NCBI GenBank assembly: GCA_903918755.1
Contig: CAIXFN010000083.1
Span: 49,102-113,101, forward strand
Source: an uncultured Pedosphaera sp.
GTDB lineage: Bacteria; Verrucomicrobiota; Verrucomicrobiia; Limisphaerales; Pedosphaeraceae
DNA: 64,000 nucleotides
Direction of reading: 5' to 3'
The notes below the pieces were generated by a model. That model worked only from the letters and a program-made list of their open reading frames with translations. It was not told where the DNA came from and made no database searches. Each line of letters starts with the position of its first letter. Position 1 is the stretch's first letter. The position numbers and the translations under genes are program-made. This document shows positions 34,312 to 42,529 of this stretch, in pieces.

Positions 34312-35760
34312 ATGAAAATCTTGCTGGTCAGCAGCGAAGTCAATCCTTACTCCAAAACGGGTGGGCTCGGGGACATGGTGGGTGCGCTGGGCAAAGCCCT
34401 GGCGCATGCCGGTCATCGGGTCGGAATTGTGACCCCCCTCTACGCCGGGATTCGGGAAAAGGTGCCCGGATTACAAAAACTTGCCCTGCCGTTGGACCTG
34501 CCCCTTGGTTCGCGGCAAGTCACCGCCGAAGTTTGGTCTTTGGACTTGTCCCCCAGTCTGACGATTTACTTTATCGATCAACCTTCCTTTTACTTTCGTC
34601 CGGGTTTGTACGGCGAACGGGGCGGAGAGTATCCGGATAACGCGGAGCGATTCATTTTCTTTTCGAAAGCCGCAGCGCGCCTGGCGATTGACCTTCCGTG
34701 GCAGCCCGAGGTCGCCCACGCGCACGACTGGCAGTCAGGTTTGGTGCCCATTTTGCTCCAGCACCAGCGCTTGCAGGCAGGGTGGCAGAGTCCGATCCGG
34801 ACATGCATGACCATTCATAATCTCGCCTACCAGGGCCTTTTCCCGGCTTGGGACTATGCGCTGACCAATTTGCCGTCCGATTATTTCAATCTCAACGGGG
34901 TGGAATTTTATGGGCTCATGAATTGCCTCAAAGCCGGTATCGCCTGTGCGGACGTGATCACCACCGTGAGTCCGCGCTATGCCCGGGAGATTACGACCCC
35001 GGAATTTGGCTGCGGCTTGGATGGCCTGCTGCGCAAGCGCCAGGATTCGCTGTTTGGCATCCTGAACGGCGTGGATTACGAAGAGTGGCGGACTTCCCGG
35101 AATCCCTTTCTGAAGCATTCCTTTTCCGGAAACAATCTGGCCGGCAAAGCCAAAAACAAACTGGCCCTGCAGGCGGAAATGGGCCTGCCCGTGGCGGCCG
35201 ACATCCCGCTGTTTGGCAGTGTGACCCGCCTGGCCGATCAAAAGGGGATCGAGCTGACTTTGGGCGCTCTCGAAGAAATGCTGGAAAGGAGGATGCAGTT
35301 TGTCCTCCTGGGGTCGGGCGACCCGGCCTTCGAAAAAGCGTATCGCGATCTGGCGGTGCGGCACCCCGACCGCGTGGCCGTCCGCATCGGTTTCGACGCC
35401 GGGCTATCGCATCGCATTGAAGCGGCGGCGGATTTTTATCTGATGCCCTCAAAATTCGAGCCCTGCGGTCTAAACCAGATGTACAGCCTGCGCTACGGCG
35501 CCATTCCCATCGTGCGCGCCACGGGCGGTTTGGATGATTCCGTGATCGACCTCGCGGACGATCCGGAACATGCCAACGGCATCAAGTTCAGCGACTACAA
35601 TACGGCGGCCCTCGCCAAAAGCATCCGTAAAGCCCTGGCCTTGTACGGCGCCCCGGATTTGCTCCGCCACTATCGCCGCAACGCCATGGCCGCGGATTTT
35701 TCCTGGGAGCGGGTCGTGGACAGCTACGCCAAGGTTTACGGCGCCTCGCAGCCGGCCTGA
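34312..35760 (+). CDS. glgA: Glycogen synthase (ADP-glucose type)
   Basis: A 482-residue GT5 glycosyltransferase that extends alpha-1,4-glucan chains from ADP-glucose in the cytosol. The N-terminal MKILLVSSEVNPYSKTGGLG holds the ADP-glucose-binding KTGGL motif (residues 15-19); the C-terminal Rossmann domain has the catalytic EPCGLNQMYSLRYG loop and the ATGGLDDSV motif. Length fits bacterial GlgA. The ATG at 34312 matches the family N-terminus exactly; the frame extends upstream into serS but that part is not coding. No other glycogen genes are nearby. Confidence 0.95.
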   Translation: MKILLVSSEVNPYSKTGGLGDMVGALGKALAHAGHRVGIVTPLYAGIREKVPGLQKLALPLDLPLGSRQVTAEVWSLDLSPSLTIYFIDQPSFYFRPGLYGERGGEYPDNAERFIFFSKAAARLAIDLPWQPEVAHAHDWQSGLVPILLQHQRLQAGWQSPIRTCMTIHNLAYQGLFPAWDYALTNLPSDYFNLNGVEFYGLMNCLKAGIACADVITTVSPRYAREITTPEFGCGLDGLLRKRQDSLFGILNGVDYEEWRTSRNPFLKHSFSGNNLAGKAKNKLALQAEMGLPVAADIPLFGSVTRLADQKGIELTLGALEEMLERRMQFVLLGSGDPAFEKAYRDLAVRHPDRVAVRIGFDAGLSHRIEAAADFYLMPSKFEPCGLNQMYSLRYGAIPIVRATGGLDDSVIDLADDPEHANGIKFSDYNTAALAKSIRKALALYGAPDLLRHYRRNAMAADFSWERVVDSYAKVYGASQPA

Positions 35761-35791
35761 GATTCGGTCGCCTGCTCAGCCACGCTGACTC

Positions 35792-38236
35792 CTATTGTTT
35801 CGCCGGAGGCCCTTGAGGCTCCTCCTGCATTAACCTGATTGGCTTTCCATGCATCCCGTGCAGTTCGTAGCATCCCGGTTGCAGGATGATCGTTACCGCA
35901 TCGCATTCGCGGGTGAAGAGCACCGGAATCTGCCTCAGCGCCAAGCGTTCCTTCACCGCGGCAGAAATGCGTCGAGGGGTGGGGTCCTTGGCGTCGGCGA
36001 TTACGATCGCGCGGGGTTGAATTGCGTCCAGCAGGCGCTCGGAGAGTGGCTCTCCGCTGGCGGGTGGGCCGGCGATCACGAGATCCGCATGCAGGTCGTT
36101 CGTGCCCGCTAACAAGGCACGTTGACCCAGTGTCCCGAGGCCAGAGAGCAGGAGGATGCGGATGCCTTGGAATTCGCCCCGCAGCACCAGAACATTGTCC
36201 TCGGCTTTGGTTTGGCGGGCCGGCTCGGCTGCGCCAAGGATTGTCCAAGGGCGGAGGACATCCCCTGGATGCAATGCGGGCCGCCAGCCCGGTTGGTTGG
36301 TCTGAGTGTTCTGCAGCGCCCGCATGGCGGGCGAGCGGGAAGTGCTGGAAGTGGAATAAATGTTCCGTGGACGGAACAGGGCCAATAACTCAGCCGCGCC
36401 GCCCGAGTAAACCGCTTCCCCTTGGGCCAGCACGAAATTGTCGAGCCGATTGACTCCCTGCGCCCGGAGAAAGGGTTTGAGGGTGGCGTCCACGGCGAAT
36501 TCATTGCCGCAGTTAATCAACCAGTCGCCGCCCCCGCCCGGCAGGTGCGCATAGATGGCGTGTCCGCCGTGCAGGGGTAAAACCGTGAGGGTGGCGGTGG
36601 AACGGGTGGCCAGCCATTGGCCGGACCAAACGAGGATTAACGCGGCCATTCCGGCCCATTTCCATTTTCGGTAGGCTCCCTGAAACAACCAGCCAGTCAG
36701 GGTGGCCAGCAGAATGCCATAGTAGAGCACCAGGCTGAAAATCCCCGGGGTGGGCACGTAAAAGTAAGCGCCGGGCCAGTCGGCCGACCATTGGCTCGTC
36801 ACGGCGATGGCCTTCATGCAAAACCAGCCTGCGTGGTTGAACAGTTCTCCCATCCCGGGGAGCCACGAAATGACGAGGAGGCTGGAAAAATTGGCGATCA
36901 AAACCAGCGCGCACAACGGCACGGCGAGCACATTGGCCGGCCCGCTCAGCGGTGTGATCAGGTGAAAATAATAGGCCACCAGTGGAAGGGATCCCAGCCA
37001 GGCCACCAGGGAGACGGAAAACAAATCCAACACATGCCGACCAAACGGAGCGAACCGGCGGCGCCAGCGCGGCCGCAGTTCCTCGGGCAAGAGTTCGTCA
37101 CCGGCCAGCAACCGTCGGAACCATTCGTCCACGGAGGGCTGGATCAGGATGATGCACAGCACCACCAGGAACGATAGTTGAAAGCCCGCCTGGAACAGTT
37201 GGCGCGGTTCCCAGACGAGCAATAATACCGCGGCCGCCGCCAGCGAATTGACCAAATCGCCCGGGCGGCGGGCAATCCACCCCACAAAAACCACCGTGAC
37301 CATGGCAATGGCCCGAACTGCGGAAGCCGGCCAACCGGTCATCGCGGCGTAGAAGAAGATCAAGGGCAGGGCTACCGCTCCACAAACTGGTCGGGGCAAC
37401 CCGAGGGTGCGGAGCAATCCGATGAGGATGCCGGAGATGATGGCCACCCGGAGGCCATCAACGGCAAAGATGTGATAGGTCGAAGCGCGAATGAAGGGTT
37501 CGGCGACCGGTTCGGTCATTACCGGCTTCCAACCGAGTGTTAGCGCCCATTCCAGCCCCAAAGTCTGATCGACCACCGGCAGTCCCCGACCCAAGGCTTC
37601 CCTGGCCCACTCGCGAAAGCGATCCGCCAAAGGTGGCCGGGCAGGGGAGCTTACCAGGGTCCAGGCATTGGTATCCTCGGCCTTGAGCTCAAAATAAACC
37701 CCCTGATTTTCCAAATACGCGCGGTAATCAAAGAGTCCCGGTGCCAGGGCGGAATCCGGCGGTCCCAAGACACCCGTTACCGTCACCATCTGACCGGCAA
37801 AAAAAGTCGCCGGTAAAGCCGCCTTGGTTTGGATGACGATTCGGCCCGCAACCGTTCTGGGTTCGCCTTGATCAATCGCGAGCGACTGCAAGTCCAGCAG
37901 GGCGGTCGTGGTTTCCGTCAGCTTGTCCTTGAATTGGTGCGGGTGGATTTGCGGTGCCTCGGTAATCACCCCCTTCACCACGGCCAGAGCCGTTTTAGTC
38001 CCCATTACCCCCCGCACATCGCGCGGATCCAAAACCAGGGTGCGCTGAGCGAGGTTGATCCACCCGGTGAGGACGAGCAAAATCGCCAACAGCCAAAGTC
38101 GCGCCCGCGAACAGCAGAGCGCGAGCAGGAGAATGACGACCGCCACGCCCATGAGCGCGCTCAGGGGTGTGGCCAAGCGGCCCAGCAGAATTCCGGCGAC
38201 GTAGAGGGTCCCAATGCCGACAAATGGCCGCTTCAT
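35792..38236 (-). CDS. comEC: ComEC/Rec2 family DNA-uptake channel protein
   Basis: An 814-residue polytopic inner-membrane protein. It has N-terminal membrane helices, a DUF4131/OB-like region (about 60-200), the Competence core of about 10 helices (about 230-540, with HIFAVDGLRVAIISG and GWPASAVRAIAM), and a C-terminal beta-lactamase-like domain (about 570-800). ComEC carries single-stranded DNA into the cytosol during natural transformation. The C-terminal domain seems to have lost its metal-binding motif: where HxxxDH-type sequences are expected it reads FVLAQGEAVYSGG. Therefore nuclease activity proposed for other ComEC C-terminal domains may be absent here. No other competence gene is in the window. 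Confidence 0.88.
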   Translation of the reverse strand: MKRPFVGIGTLYVAGILLGRLATPLSALMGVAVVILLLALCCSRARLWLLAILLVLTGWINLAQRTLVLDPRDVRGVMGTKTALAVVKGVITEAPQIHPHQFKDKLTETTTALLDLQSLAIDQGEPRTVAGRIVIQTKAALPATFFAGQMVTVTGVLGPPDSALAPGLFDYRAYLENQGVYFELKAEDTNAWTLVSSPARPPLADRFREWAREALGRGLPVVDQTLGLEWALTLGWKPVMTEPVAEPFIRASTYHIFAVDGLRVAIISGILIGLLRTLGLPRPVCGAVALPLIFFYAAMTGWPASAVRAIAMVTVVFVGWIARRPGDLVNSLAAAAVLLLVWEPRQLFQAGFQLSFLVVLCIILIQPSVDEWFRRLLAGDELLPEELRPRWRRRFAPFGRHVLDLFSVSLVAWLGSLPLVAYYFHLITPLSGPANVLAVPLCALVLIANFSSLLVISWLPGMGELFNHAGWFCMKAIAVTSQWSADWPGAYFYVPTPGIFSLVLYYGILLATLTGWLFQGAYRKWKWAGMAALILVWSGQWLATRSTATLTVLPLHGGHAIYAHLPGGGGDWLINCGNEFAVDATLKPFLRAQGVNRLDNFVLAQGEAVYSGGAAELLALFRPRNIYSTSSTSRSPAMRALQNTQTNQPGWRPALHPGDVLRPWTILGAAEPARQTKAEDNVLVLRGEFQGIRILLLSGLGTLGQRALLAGTNDLHADLVIAGPPASGEPLSERLLDAIQPRAIVIADAKDPTPRRISAAVKERLALRQIPVLFTRECDAVTIILQPGCYELHGMHGKPIRLMQEEPQGPPAKQ

Positions 38237-38330
38237 ACCGCCACGGAGTCAGTGCTCCGGCAGTAATGGAAGGGAACCCGCGACAGGGCCATGGGCGAAG
38301 GTTAGATTCGCCGCCCGGAATTTTGAAGCG

Positions 38331-38349
38331 AAAAGCCGGCCCGCCGGCT
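38331..38349 (-). terminator. Intrinsic terminator after apt
   Basis: On the minus strand the stem AGCCGGC GG GCCGGCT (38334-38349) is followed by TTTTCGC. It lies 6 bases after the apt stop codon. Confidence 0.7.
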
Positions 38350-38354
38350 AAGGT

Positions 38355-38891
38355 TTAATAGCAAACGATGGAGCGCACCGGATAACCGGCGAGCTTCTTG
38401 CGTCCATCCAGAAATCCCAATTCGATGAGGAAAGAGATCTCCAAAATTTCGGCACCAACTTTTTTCAGCAGTGCCGCTGCGGCAGCGGCGGTGCCGCCGG
38501 TGGCGAGCAAATCATCGATCAACAAGACCCGGCTTCCCGGCGCCACGGCATCGATGTGGATGGCGATGGAATTCGAGCCGTATTCGAGGTCGTAACTTTC
38601 CTCGTGGGTCTGGTAGGGCAGCTTGCCCTTCTTGCGGACGGGGATAAAACCGGCTTGCAGGTGCAGCGCGGCGGCGGCCGCAAAAATGAAACCACGGGCA
38701 TCAATGCCCACCACGGCGTCCACCATGCCGGGCTTGAAATCCTTGGTCAACTGATGGATGGCGCCGGCAAAAAGCCGGGCATCCGCCAGCACGGGGGTGA
38801 TGTCCTTGAACTGGATTCCCGGTTTGGGAAAGTCCGGAACATTGCGGATGGCTTTTTCGATGTCAGCGGGGGTGACGGCAGGGGGAATCAT
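38355..38891 (-). CDS. apt: Adenine phosphoribosyltransferase
   Basis: A 178-residue cytosolic purine-salvage enzyme converting adenine and PRPP to AMP. The start region (ADIEKAIRNVPDFPKPGIQFKD) and the PRPP-binding loop VLLIDDLLATGGTAAAA are typical, as are GIDARGFIF and the KLPYQT loop. The ATG at 38891 fits the family N-terminus; a TTG 12 codons upstream is less likely. It lies downstream of the sigma factor gene on the same strand with about 32 bases between, and is followed by a terminator. Confidence 0.94.
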   Translation of the reverse strand: MIPPAVTPADIEKAIRNVPDFPKPGIQFKDITPVLADARLFAGAIHQLTKDFKPGMVDAVVGIDARGFIFAAAAALHLQAGFIPVRKKGKLPYQTHEESYDLEYGSNSIAIHIDAVAPGSRVLLIDDLLATGGTAAAAAALLKKVGAEILEISFLIELGFLDGRKKLAGYPVRSIVCY

Positions 38892-38923
38892 GGGGGAACG
38901 GGGTATTAGTATGAGTGGTTGAA

Positions 38924-39967
38924 TCAACTGTGCTTGGCTTCAAGGCGTTCGATCATGCGGCGCAATTTACGCAGGGCGAGATTCTGAATTTGGCGCACGC
39001 GCTCCCGCGTGACGCCAAATTTTTCGCCGACTTCCTCCAGGGTCCGCTCATTGCCACCATCGAGACCGAAGCGGTACCGGAGGATGGCGGATTCGCGTGG
39101 CTCCAGGGTTTTGACCATTTCCTGCAGCATTTTGGTGACGGTCTTTTCCTCGAGTTGTTCGTAGGGCGAGTCGGCGTTCTCGTCCTGGACAACTTCGGCA
39201 AAATTGTTGGAGTCCTCATCCCCGATCGGGGCATCCAGGGACGCTGGCCGCACCGCGGCTGCCCGCATTTGGGCAACGCGCATCCGGGAAATGCCCAACT
39301 CCTCGGCCAATTCCTCATCCGTTGGCTCCCGCCCGAGGAATTCCTGGAGCTTCAACGCCGTGCGGCGCATTTTGGAAATCTTGTCCACCAGGTGCACGGG
39401 CAAGCGGATGGTTTTGGACTGATTGGCCAGGGCGCGTTTGATCGATTGCTTGATCCACCAGGAACCATAGGTGGAGAGTTTCCCGCCCTTGGTGGGATCA
39501 AACCGCTCCACCGCCTTCATCAGGCCGATGTTGCCTTCGCTGATGAGATCCAGCAGGGGCAGTCCGATGCCTTCGTAATCGCGGGCGATTTTCACGACCA
39601 GGCGCAAATTGGCCTTGATCATCAGTTCCCGGGCTTTTTTGTCACCCTTTTTGATCCGGCTGGCGAGGTCGACTTCTTGCTCGGGTGTGAGCAGTTGCAC
39701 CTGGCCAATTTCCCGCAAGTAGAGCTTGATGGCGGTGTCGCCGTCATAGGCCCCGCGTTCGCGTCCCGACGACGGGTTGGAATCCTCGTTTTCTGGCACC
39801 GCGGCGGGGGCGCTGGGCGTGACCGGGGCAGACGGCACGTTCTCGGTCACAGGAGAGTTGACGTTGGAAATGACCGGTGTCGTCGGCAAAGCCGGCTCCA
39901 CTGCGGGACCAGCGACGACTTCGACCGCGGATCCTGCTTTAGTTTTCTTCTTCATGCTAACGGCCAT
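38924..39967 (-). CDS. rpoD: Sigma-70 factor, primary-like (RpoD/SigA family)
   Basis: A 347-residue RNA polymerase sigma factor. After a Pro/Val/Thr/Ala-rich low-complexity N-terminus of about 75 residues come region 1.2 (DTAIKLYLREIGQVQLLTPE), region 2 with the -10-recognition helices (LIKANLRLVVKIARDYEG-type sequence to KGGKLSTYGSWWIKQSIKRA), region 3, and region 4 with the -35 helix-turn-helix (TLEEVGEKFGVTRERVRQIQ). The core is nearly canonical, consistent with the TTGACA/TATAAT-like promoters in the window. The acidic region 1.1 of classical RpoD is missing, so it could be a group 2 factor; the symbol is therefore provisional. A second Met four codons in is an alternative start. Confidence 0.85.
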   Translation of the reverse strand: MAVSMKKKTKAGSAVEVVAGPAVEPALPTTPVISNVNSPVTENVPSAPVTPSAPAAVPENEDSNPSSGRERGAYDGDTAIKLYLREIGQVQLLTPEQEVDLASRIKKGDKKARELMIKANLRLVVKIARDYEGIGLPLLDLISEGNIGLMKAVERFDPTKGGKLSTYGSWWIKQSIKRALANQSKTIRLPVHLVDKISKMRRTALKLQEFLGREPTDEELAEELGISRMRVAQMRAAAVRPASLDAPIGDEDSNNFAEVVQDENADSPYEQLEEKTVTKMLQEMVKTLEPRESAILRYRFGLDGGNERTLEEVGEKFGVTRERVRQIQNLALRKLRRMIERLEAKHS

Positions 39968-40083
39968 AAACCGGGAAAGAGTTAAAGGTTAACGCGTGGG
40001 GCGCAAGCAAATTAAGCTCTGCCTCCCCTCCTTGACCTAAACCATCCTTTACAGTGATCCCGCCGAATTGTTTTGGTTACCAG

Positions 40084-40108
40084 CTAAAATACCCGGGCCG
40101 CGCCCGGG
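40084..40108 (-). terminator. Intrinsic terminator after upp
   Basis: On the minus strand CCCGGGC-GCG... in reverse orientation forms a 7-bp stem (40092-40098 with 40102-40108, 3-base loop) followed by TATTTTAG. It lies about 17 bases after the upp stop and separates upp from the sigma factor gene. Confidence 0.75.
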
Positions 40109-40124
40109 AAACAGGAACCCAACC

Positions 40125-40748
40125 TCACACGCCGAACAATCGATCACCCGCATCGCCCAATCCCGGAACAATATAGCCTCGGGCGTTTAGTTTTTGGTCG
40201 ATGGCGGCGGTGAAGATCGGAACTTCGGGGTGATGACGGTGGACGTGCGCAATTCCCTCCGGTGCGGCCACCAGGTTGACGAGGCGGATCCGGGTGGCAC
40301 CAAGTTCCCGCAACCGGCCAAGCGCCGCCACCGAACTGCCGCCGGTGGCCAGCATGGGATCAAGCAGGATCACTTCGAAATCCGGGAGCGCCGCCGGCAG
40401 GCTTTGATGGTAACATTCGCATTGCAATGTGTGTTCGTTGCGTTTCATTCCGATGAATCCCACGCGGGGGTGGGGGAGCAATTGTCGCATGGCTTCCACC
40501 ATGCCCAAACCGGCGCGCAAAATGGGTACCAGCAGGATTTCACGCTGAAGCGCGGATCCGCAAATCTCCCCCACCGGCGTGCGCACCTCCGCGGATCGCA
40601 CCTCCAGGGTTCGGGTCGCCTCGAAGGTCAGCAACGAGGCCAGATTGGCCAGCAAATGCCGGAATTCCTGCGATCCGGTGCGTTCATCCCGCAACTGGGT
40701 CAGGAGGTGCTGCACCACCGGATGCTGGATGACGGTGACCTCACCCAT
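40125..40748 (-). CDS. upp: Uracil phosphoribosyltransferase
   Basis: A 207-residue cytosolic pyrimidine-salvage enzyme making UMP from uracil and PRPP. Family motifs are present in order: VPILRAGLGMVEAM, the PRPP loop LLDPMLATGGSSVAAL, LVAAPEGIAHV, and the uracil-binding end LNARGYIVPGLGDAGDRLFG. It starts 3 bases after the sppA stop on the same strand, so the two are likely co-transcribed; a strong terminator follows. Confidence 0.96.
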   Translation of the reverse strand: MGEVTVIQHPVVQHLLTQLRDERTGSQEFRHLLANLASLLTFEATRTLEVRSAEVRTPVGEICGSALQREILLVPILRAGLGMVEAMRQLLPHPRVGFIGMKRNEHTLQCECYHQSLPAALPDFEVILLDPMLATGGSSVAALGRLRELGATRIRLVNLVAAPEGIAHVHRHHPEVPIFTAAIDQKLNARGYIVPGLGDAGDRLFGV

Positions 40749-40751
40749 GGC

Positions 40752-41936
40752 TCAGTGAAAAAACGTCGGCGCCAGAAAATACATGCACCCGGGCTGCAAT
40801 TTGGGCATATCGATTCCCAGATCAATTTTTACGCCCTTGGCGTTGCTTTCCCCGAACAAGCGAAAGAGATTCGACAGGTCAAAAACCGGTTGGTAGCTGA
40901 CCAGGTTGGCGTGTTTGCTGCGAATATGCGCCAGTTCTTCGGCGCGTTCGACCGCCTTGTCAAAATCACCGAGCTCATCGACGAATCCCAATTTGTACGC
41001 TTCAGTGCCCGAAAGGATGCGGCCATCGGCATAGCTTTCCCATTCCGGACTGAGTTGCCGGCCTTCCCGCCGGGCTTCCTTGTTTGTCCGGTAAGCGGCG
41101 CGGCGGCCTTCCCGCACCACCGTCTTGAACTTGTCAAAAGTCTCGTCGATCAAGGACTGGACCATCTGCCGTTCCTCCGGTGAAGTCTCTTCCGGCGACT
41201 TCGTGCTACTCATCATGTCCTTGAATTTGCCACTCTTGTAAACCTCCGGGCGCACGCCGACCTTGTCGAGCAAACCCCGGTAATTGTAGCCATGCATGAT
41301 CACGCCAATGCTGCCGGTGATGGTCAGTTCATTGGCCACGATCCAACTGCACGGGGCGGAAACATAATAGCCCCCGGAAGCCGCCATGCTGCCCATGGAA
41401 ACGACCACCGGCTTGTGCGACTTTTCCACAAAATTGCCGATGACCTTGGCAATGTCATCCGCCGCCAGCACTTCCCCCCCCGGAGAGTCCACCTTCAGCA
41501 GCACCGCTTTCACTTCCCGATCATTGTTGGCCCGCCGAAATTCCTCCTTGACCAGGGAGACCATGTTCAACCCGCCGGATTCCAGCGATTGGCTGGAGAT
41601 TACGCCGGAAATGTCGATGACAGCGATCTTGTTGGCCGCGTCGTTATCCTTGAGGACAACCTCTTCCATTCGTGGCCCGCTGGAGCGGTCTCCCAGGCTT
41701 CGGCCACTGGTCGTGGCGCCCACCAACCCGCGCAAATTAAAGAGCAGGCTGACACCCAACAAAGCCACCAGGAGCACCACCGCAATCAACCAACCGCCGC
41801 TCCGGCGAGCTGGCCGGGCAGGCGCTCCCGCCGTGATGAGGGGAGGCGGACGATGAGTGGGGAGAATCGTCGGCGGGGCATTCGGCGCAGGGGGTGGCGC
41901 GGCCGGTTCAGATTCAGGCGGCAGATTGCTGTCCAT
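40752..41936 (-). CDS. sppA: Signal peptide peptidase SppA (S49)
   Basis: A 394-residue membrane-anchored protease that degrades cleaved signal peptides in or near the inner membrane. A Pro-rich cytoplasmic N-terminus (1-45) precedes one transmembrane segment (about 48-68) and a single S49 domain (about 100-330). The nucleophile is Ser187 in GSMAASGGYY and the general base is probably Lys239 in YKSGKFKDMMS; KVDSPGGEV provides the oxyanion-hole region. It is the short SppA form with one catalytic domain. upp follows immediately on the same strand. Confidence 0.92.
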   Translation of the reverse strand: MDSNLPPESEPAAPPPAPNAPPTILPTHRPPPLITAGAPARPARRSGGWLIAVVLLVALLGVSLLFNLRGLVGATTSGRSLGDRSSGPRMEEVVLKDNDAANKIAVIDISGVISSQSLESGGLNMVSLVKEEFRRANNDREVKAVLLKVDSPGGEVLAADDIAKVIGNFVEKSHKPVVVSMGSMAASGGYYVSAPCSWIVANELTITGSIGVIMHGYNYRGLLDKVGVRPEVYKSGKFKDMMSSTKSPEETSPEERQMVQSLIDETFDKFKTVVREGRRAAYRTNKEARREGRQLSPEWESYADGRILSGTEAYKLGFVDELGDFDKAVERAEELAHIRSKHANLVSYQPVFDLSNLFRLFGESNAKGVKIDLGIDMPKLQPGCMYFLAPTFFH

Positions 41937-42007
41937 GGCGCCACTCTACCGCAACCAGGATGGGCGGGCAAGCGGATAAGCCCGGCGTGTTCGGGATGGC
42001 GGGCCGG

Positions 42008-42529
42008 CTAATGATGCCGGAACAGTCGGTCCCGATTCCGGAACAGATACCCCACGATCACCACGTTGAATACCAGTATGACGAAGACGAACAGGGAAAA
42101 ATGGTGAACCAGTTCGGCGATTTCGATCGGAATGAAAAATGCCGATTCACCGATCGCCAGCCAACCGGCCCAGCCCACCCGGAAAATCAGGCCAACACCT
42201 TCCACAAGGGAGAATAAACTGTAAACCAGCGTTCCCAAGGCCGCCCAAAGCATGCCGGTCTCCGTGAGTTTGCCCACCTGCACCGCCAGGTCGTGCCAGA
42301 AGCGGCGTTCGGGATTCGCTCCCAGGAAATGCAGCCAGCCCAAATACTCTTTGGGCAAATCGTTATCCGATAAGACGTAAGCCACGATCGCCAAGCTGAC
42401 GAAGATCGCCCCCTTCAACAATTTGAACACGATGATGGCATACAATGTGGGGGCGCGTTTCCGGGGGACCAAATCCCCCGGCGCAGCGGGCCGGGCCGCA
42501 CTCGCGTCCGGCGTCAGGGCGGTGTTCAT
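42008..42529 (-). CDS. DUF2127 family membrane protein
   Basis: A 173-residue integral membrane protein with four predicted helices: LYAIIVFKLLKGAIFVSLAI, MLWAALGTLVYSLFSLVEG, a central WLAIGESAFFIPIEI and a last FVFVILVFNVVIVGYLF. The pattern and the basic C-terminus (FRNRDRLFRHH) match DUF2127, whose function is unknown. Its start codon directly abuts the glyS stop, so the two genes are probably co-transcribed from the glyS side. Confidence 0.75.
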   Translation of the reverse strand: MNTALTPDASAARPAAPGDLVPRKRAPTLYAIIVFKLLKGAIFVSLAIVAYVLSDNDLPKEYLGWLHFLGANPERRFWHDLAVQVGKLTETGMLWAALGTLVYSLFSLVEGVGLIFRVGWAGWLAIGESAFFIPIEIAELVHHFSLFVFVILVFNVVIVGYLFRNRDRLFRHH

